Shown here piece by piece: positions 61,111-64,000 of a stretch of 64,000 bases of DNA. The position numbers and the translations under genes were made by a program. This DNA comes from an uncultured Oscillospiraceae bacterium (GTDB lineage: Bacteria > Bacillota > Clostridia > Oscillospirales > Acutalibacteraceae). The notes beneath the pieces were generated by a model. It worked only from the letters and a program-made list of their open reading frames with translations, made no database searches and was not told the DNA's origin. Each line of letters opens with the position of its first letter. Position 1 is the stretch's first letter. The DNA lies in contig URCA01000016.1 in NCBI GenBank assembly GCA_900546265.1, forward strand, positions 4,110-68,109. The letters are read 5' to 3'.

Positions 61111-61155
61111 TTTTACCTGTAATTCGGGTATTAATTATATCATATACGGGTAAAA
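61111..61155. promoter_or_regulatory. Operator-like inverted repeat between two divergent regulators
   Basis: TTTTACC at 61111-61117 and GGGTAAAA at 61148-61155 are inverted around an AT-rich centre, with a third CGGGTA at 61125-61130. It is positioned to control both the HTH gene (leftward) and the XRE gene (rightward). Confidence 0.55.
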
Positions 61156-61198
61156 AATACAACAATTTGCGATAAAATATATTTGGGCAGGTGGTAAT

Positions 61199-61513
61199 GT
61201 GCTTCGTTTAAAAAAATTAAGGGAACAGGAGCGGCTCAGCCAAGAGAGTCTGGCCTTAAAACTTAATGTTTCCCAGTCTACCATTAGTGCATATGAAACC
61301 GGAGAAAGAACGCCGGATTTAGAAACCTTTATTAAAATCGCAGATTTATTCAACGTTTCTCTTGACTATCTCTGTGGTAAATCGAATACCAAACAGAGTA
61401 TTCAAAGCAGCGACTTATCTCCAGAGGAATTAGACCATGTGTATGTTTACCGCCAATTAACCAGCAGGGATAAAGAAAAGGTAAAAGCATACATAGACGG
61501 TTTGAAAAGCTAG
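61199..61513 (+). CDS. XRE-family transcriptional regulator
   Basis: 104 residues. The first 65 are a complete Cro/CI-type helix-turn-helix domain: LRLKKLREQERLSQESLALKLNVSQSTISAYETGERTPDLETFIKIADLFNVSLDYLCG. A short helical tail follows (SRDKEKVKAYIDGL), as in SinR-like regulators. Start GTG 61199 follows CAGGTGG. Resembles chromosomal stress or phage-type repressors; divergent from the double-HTH protein and possibly its repressor. Confidence 0.9.
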   Translation: MLRLKKLREQERLSQESLALKLNVSQSTISAYETGERTPDLETFIKIADLFNVSLDYLCGKSNTKQSIQSSDLSPEELDHVYVYRQLTSRDKEKVKAYIDGLKS

Positions 61514-61529
61514 CCGGCTACTAACGCAA

Positions 61530-61567
61530 AAAAACGCCGCACGGTTCATCTGCCGTGCGGCGTTTTT
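61530..61567. terminator. Bidirectional terminator between XRE and nrdR genes
   Basis: AAAAACGCCGCACGG pairs with CCGTGCGGCGTTTTT around an 8-base loop; converging genes on both sides. Confidence 0.9.
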
Positions 61568-61576
61568 CCTGTAAGT

Positions 61577-62038
61577 TTATTCTTTTTCATCGGTCATCAG
61601 GCGGTTGATTTCCTCATGGAAGCTGTTGATGTCTTTAAACTGACGGTATACCGACGCGAAGCGGACATAGGCCACCTCGTCGATGTCCTTGAGCTTCTCC
61701 ATGGCGTACTCCCCGATGCGGGTGGCGGTGACCTCCCGATCCAGAGAATTCTGGATCTGAACCTCGATATCATCCACCGCCTTCTCGAGGGTTTCGATGG
61801 ACACCGGGCGTTTCTGGCAGGCGCGCAACAGGCCGTTTAGCAGCTTGTTGCGGTCGAACGCTTCCCGGGACTTGTCCTTCTTGACCACGATGATCGGCAG
61901 GCTCTCGATAATCTCATAAGTAGTGAAGCGCTTCATACAGCTCAGGCATTCCCTGCGGCGGCGGATGCGGCTGCCTTCGTCGGTGGGCCGGGAATCGATG
62001 ACCTTACTTTCGGTATATCCGCAAAAAGGGCATTTCAT
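61577..62038 (-). CDS. nrdR: Transcriptional repressor NrdR
   Basis: 153 residues. The N-terminal zinc ribbon has CPFC at residues 3-6 and CLSC near 31-34, with the intervening KVIDSRPTDEGSRIRRRREC. The ATP-cone follows: IIVVKKDKSREAFDRNKLLNGLLRACQKRPVS, and EVTATRIGEYAMEKLKDIDEVAYVRFASVYRQF. Length and motifs match NrdR exactly. It represses ribonucleotide reductase genes when bound to ATP/dATP. ATG 62038 is set by the invariant MKCPFC start; the ribosome site is weak (AAAGG at 12 bases). Confidence 0.97.
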   Translation of the reverse strand: MKCPFCGYTESKVIDSRPTDEGSRIRRRRECLSCMKRFTTYEIIESLPIIVVKKDKSREAFDRNKLLNGLLRACQKRPVSIETLEKAVDDIEVQIQNSLDREVTATRIGEYAMEKLKDIDEVAYVRFASVYRQFKDINSFHEEINRLMTDEKE

Positions 62039-62253
62039 GACTTGTTCACGCCTTTCCGGTACAGTCGTCATCCTAATGAACTGCCCGGCAGCCGGCCGGG
62101 GAACAGCCCATGTCTCACAAAACAGGGAGGTTTTGTCCTTCTGCGCCCATTATACATGGCGTATACCGGGTCTGTCAAGAAATCCATGTATAATTTTCCT
62201 TGTTTTTCCTGAAAATATTAGAGTCCGCATGGAAAACCCATGCGGACTCCGCG

Positions 62254-62553
62254 TTATACGGCGATATCGTATTGATCCAGCAAAAAATCCTCCAGAATAT
62301 ACGGCAGTTCCTCCAGCACGATGTCGTATCGCAGCACCAAATCACACAAATCTTCCACCGTTTTCCGCCGGCAATCCACATCCGAGCAGGTAAACTCCTG
62401 CCCGCTTTCCAGAATGACATGAATGCCGAAAACCTTTTCCAGCGACGGGATACCATCGCTGCCGCAGCAGGACTCCAGTATTTCGCACTGTTTCCGCTTT
62501 ACGTCCTCCGGCGCCTTAATAACCGCTGTCGCGGTCCCCTCCATAAGGTCCAT
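62254..62553 (-). CDS. Small conserved protein, DUF6514-like
   Basis: 99 residues. The stretch FGIHVILESGQEFTCSDVDCRRKTVEDLCDLVLRYDIVLEELPYILEDFLLD matches the pattern of small clostridial proteins annotated DUF6514: YGI strand, DIS/DVD turn, then a helix ending in EDFL. Function unknown. GGAGGTGGGG precedes ATG 62553. It has its own strong promoter (62594-62621). Convergent arrangement or operon links with nrdR are not evident. Confidence 0.7.
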   Translation of the reverse strand: MDLMEGTATAVIKAPEDVKRKQCEILESCCGSDGIPSLEKVFGIHVILESGQEFTCSDVDCRRKTVEDLCDLVLRYDIVLEELPYILEDFLLDQYDIAV

Positions 62554-62564
62554 TGACTACCCCA

Positions 62565-62621
62565 CCTCCAAATGTGGTAATATTTCACCTAGTAGTATAC
62601 CACATCTATGGAATTTGTCAA
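62565..62621 (-). promoter_or_regulatory. Promoter and inverted repeat of the DUF6514-like gene
   Basis: On the minus strand TTGACA (62621-62616) and TATACT (62599-62594) are 16 bases apart. TGTGGTA overlapping the -10 and TACCACA about 18 bases later form an inverted repeat that could be an operator. Confidence 0.65.
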
Positions 62622-62696
62622 CTCATTTGTTTTTATGTGGGTATTATGCGGCAGGATTCGACAAATTGCAAGAATTAGTGGAAGAATCTCGTAAAT

Positions 62697-63491
62697 TCAC
62701 GGCATTTTCACGCGGGAAACGGCATCCTCCAGCAGACGTTTGGCGTCGGCCAGCTCGGATTCCCGCTCGAAATTGGTGCGATACAGCTCCAGGACGATGG
62801 GGCCGTCGAAGCCGACGGAGGCCAGCAGGCGGAACAAGCTGTCGTAGTCCACCGCGCCTTTGCCGGGGGGCAGGCAGTCCCGGCGGGCGTCGTTGTCACT
62901 GATATGCACATGCACGAGGGCGGACCCCATGGCGGCAACAACATCCTCCGGCCGGTGGCCGCAGCGGCGGCACTGCTTGAGGTCAAAGACGAAGGCCGCC
63001 TTAGGCCCCAGTTGCCGGCGCATGGCGGCGATATAGGCGTTGTCGGATGCGCGGAAGCGCACGACGTTCTCCTGCGCCAGAGTGACGCCGTAGGTGCGGC
63101 CCAGGTCGCTGACCCCTTCGAAGCGGGCGATGGATTCCTCCACCGGGAGGACCCCCTCCGCCTTATCCCCATGCATGACCACCAGCCCCGCCCCCAGGTA
63201 AGACGCAGCCTCGAACAGGCGGGCGTATATATCCAGCCCGTCCCGATACCGCCGTTCGTAGGCGGAATAGAGGATGTACGGCTCGCTGCCCGAAATATAG
63301 GGGTGCAGGGAGACGACGCGGGCCCCCGCGGCCTGGATGCTCTCCTTCAGCTGCCGGAGGAAGGAAGGGACGATTTCCGATTCGGTATTGACGAACACCT
63401 CCAGCTCCCGGAAGCCGAGACGCAGCAGGGCGTCCAGCGCGTCCTCGGTGTTCATAGGATACAGATTGGCGGTGGAGGCTCCGATATGCAT
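62697..63491 (-). CDS. Sugar phosphate isomerase/epimerase (xylose isomerase-like TIM barrel)
   Basis: 264 residues, a single TIM barrel. Metal and catalytic residues are visible at strand ends: His in LVVMHGD, Glu in LAQENV, Asp in FVFDLKQC, His and Asp in HVHISDND, and Glu in IVLELYRTN. The start MHIGASTANLYP has GGGAGGG upstream. Such proteins epimerise keto-sugars or act as endonuclease IV. The absence of the extra endonuclease IV ligands favours the isomerase group. It ends at a stop next to 62697 and seems monocistronic. Confidence 0.88.
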   Translation of the reverse strand: MHIGASTANLYPMNTEDALDALLRLGFRELEVFVNTESEIVPSFLRQLKESIQAAGARVVSLHPYISGSEPYILYSAYERRYRDGLDIYARLFEAASYLGAGLVVMHGDKAEGVLPVEESIARFEGVSDLGRTYGVTLAQENVVRFRASDNAYIAAMRRQLGPKAAFVFDLKQCRRCGHRPEDVVAAMGSALVHVHISDNDARRDCLPPGKGAVDYDSLFRLLASVGFDGPIVLELYRTNFERESELADAKRLLEDAVSRVKMP

Positions 63492-63630
63492 TTTCCTGTC
63501 CCTCCCAAAAACGGAAAGATTTTAGCCTTGAGACGGCGGCGATCCGCGTGATAGAATATTCATAGACTCTTTATCAGTATAGCACAAACGGGAAGGTTTA
63601 CCCCCATTTTTTTCGAAAGGGCGGCTGCAT

Positions 63631-63897
63631 ATGAAAAAACGATTAAAAACGCTGCGTGCCTGGGGGAAGCTTCACCCGTTTTCCCGCAATGTGTTGCACG
63701 GCAGCGCGCAGTTCACGGCGGTGTGGTATCTATTTGCCGGGTTCCTGCATCTGACGGCGGGATACACCCCCGACTATTTCCGGGCCATCCTCTACCGGGA
63801 CGCGGCGCTGCAGGTGGCACCGGTGACTCTGGCCGCCGGGATTGTGCTGGCCCTGCTCACCGACCTGGTGCTGCGCAAGACGGAGGAGAAAAAATAG
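63631..63897 (+). CDS. Small two-helix membrane protein
   Basis: 88 residues with hydrophobic segments at about residues 26-44 and 60-80, basic ends (KKRLKTLRAWGK and RKTEEKK). GAAAGGGCGG precedes ATG 63631. Family not recognised. A hairpin follows the stop. Confidence 0.7.
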   Translation: MKKRLKTLRAWGKLHPFSRNVLHGSAQFTAVWYLFAGFLHLTAGYTPDYFRAILYRDAALQVAPVTLAAGIVLALLTDLVLRKTEEKK

Positions 63898-63906
63898 TAC
63901 ATAAAA

Positions 63907-63933
63907 AGCGGCGCAGAGTGCTTCTGCGCCGCT
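63907..63933 (+). terminator. Terminator-like hairpin after the small membrane protein
   Basis: AGCGGCGCAGA and TCTGCGCCGCT form an 11-bp perfect stem over a 5-base loop, preceded by AAAAA and without a clear U tract on the plus strand. Confidence 0.65.
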
Positions 63934-63960
63934 CAGCTTGTCGACAAAGTCGACAAGCTG
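63934..63960. repeat. Perfect 12-bp palindrome CAGCTTGTCGAC
   Basis: CAGCTTGTCGAC and GTCGACAAGCTG flank AAA. The first 11 bases also occur at 43153-43163. Probably a dispersed intergenic repeat. Confidence 0.6.
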
Positions 63961-64000
63961 CTGGACGGGGACGCCGGATCACGGCGGCTCACTGACGTTC

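Overview
The window looks like chromosome of a spore-forming, Gram-positive Clostridia bacterium of the Oscillospirales/Ruminococcaceae type. The evidence is GC-rich coding sequence with AGGAGG-type ribosome binding sites, a GerA/GerB/GerC spore-germination receptor operon, NrdR, a SipW/TasA-like fibre system, many lipoproteins and several sortase-like C-terminal sorting signals. No rRNA, CRISPR array or complete insertion sequence was seen.

Layout. 1-3653: the start of an ABC ATPase gene, an ECF sigma factor with an overlapping membrane-anchored partner, a family 2 glycosyltransferase and tRNA-Thr(UGU). 3822-11687: a lower-GC block in which a tyrosine recombinase sits next to a 232-bp segment bounded by two perfect 25-bp inverted repeats. 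Each repeat has the layout of a recombinase core site. A leftward promoter and a bidirectional terminator lie inside the segment. Immediately downstream is a six-gene surface-fibre operon: a PQTG-anchored TasA-like protein, a small TasA-like protein, two near-duplicate TasA/beta-helix proteins, SipW signal peptidase and a LysM protein. I read this as a phase-variable fibre system and consider it the main discovery candidate. 11945-13698: a cupin protein and an MFS transporter.

13983-34364 is a minus-strand glycan-utilisation cluster of about 20 kb. It encodes four CUT1-type permeases, two solute-binding proteins (one fused to long N-terminal modules), an NHL/TPR protein, a Yip1-like membrane protein, a DUF5696 protein, a wall-anchored binding protein and three tandem DUF4874/DUF4832 lipoproteins. 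A divergent AraC regulator lies beside it. No transporter ATPase is encoded, as is usual for CUT1 importers that share an MsmX/MsmK-type ATPase.

34616-38918 holds the AraC regulator, a LacI regulator with an EamA-family exporter, and a divergent Gfo/Idh/MocA oxidoreductase. 38973-49883 holds a YesM/YesN-like two-component system and a second CUT1 operon, which begins with a wall-anchored protein made of five repeats. Divergent from it, 50140-54438 encodes two tandem GH28/GH49-like beta-helix proteins that carry an inserted LamG-like domain. These clusters together suggest capture, trimming and import of complex polysaccharides at the cell surface.

54566-63960 contains a CAP-domain lipoprotein, a MarR regulator with a FabT-like operator, a 272-bp MITE-like structured element fused to the marR stop codon, the germination receptor operon, a divergent pair of DNA-binding proteins, NrdR, a small DUF6514-like protein, a TIM-barrel isomerase/epimerase and a small membrane protein. 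Function calls rest on motif recognition from the translated sequence. No database search was run.
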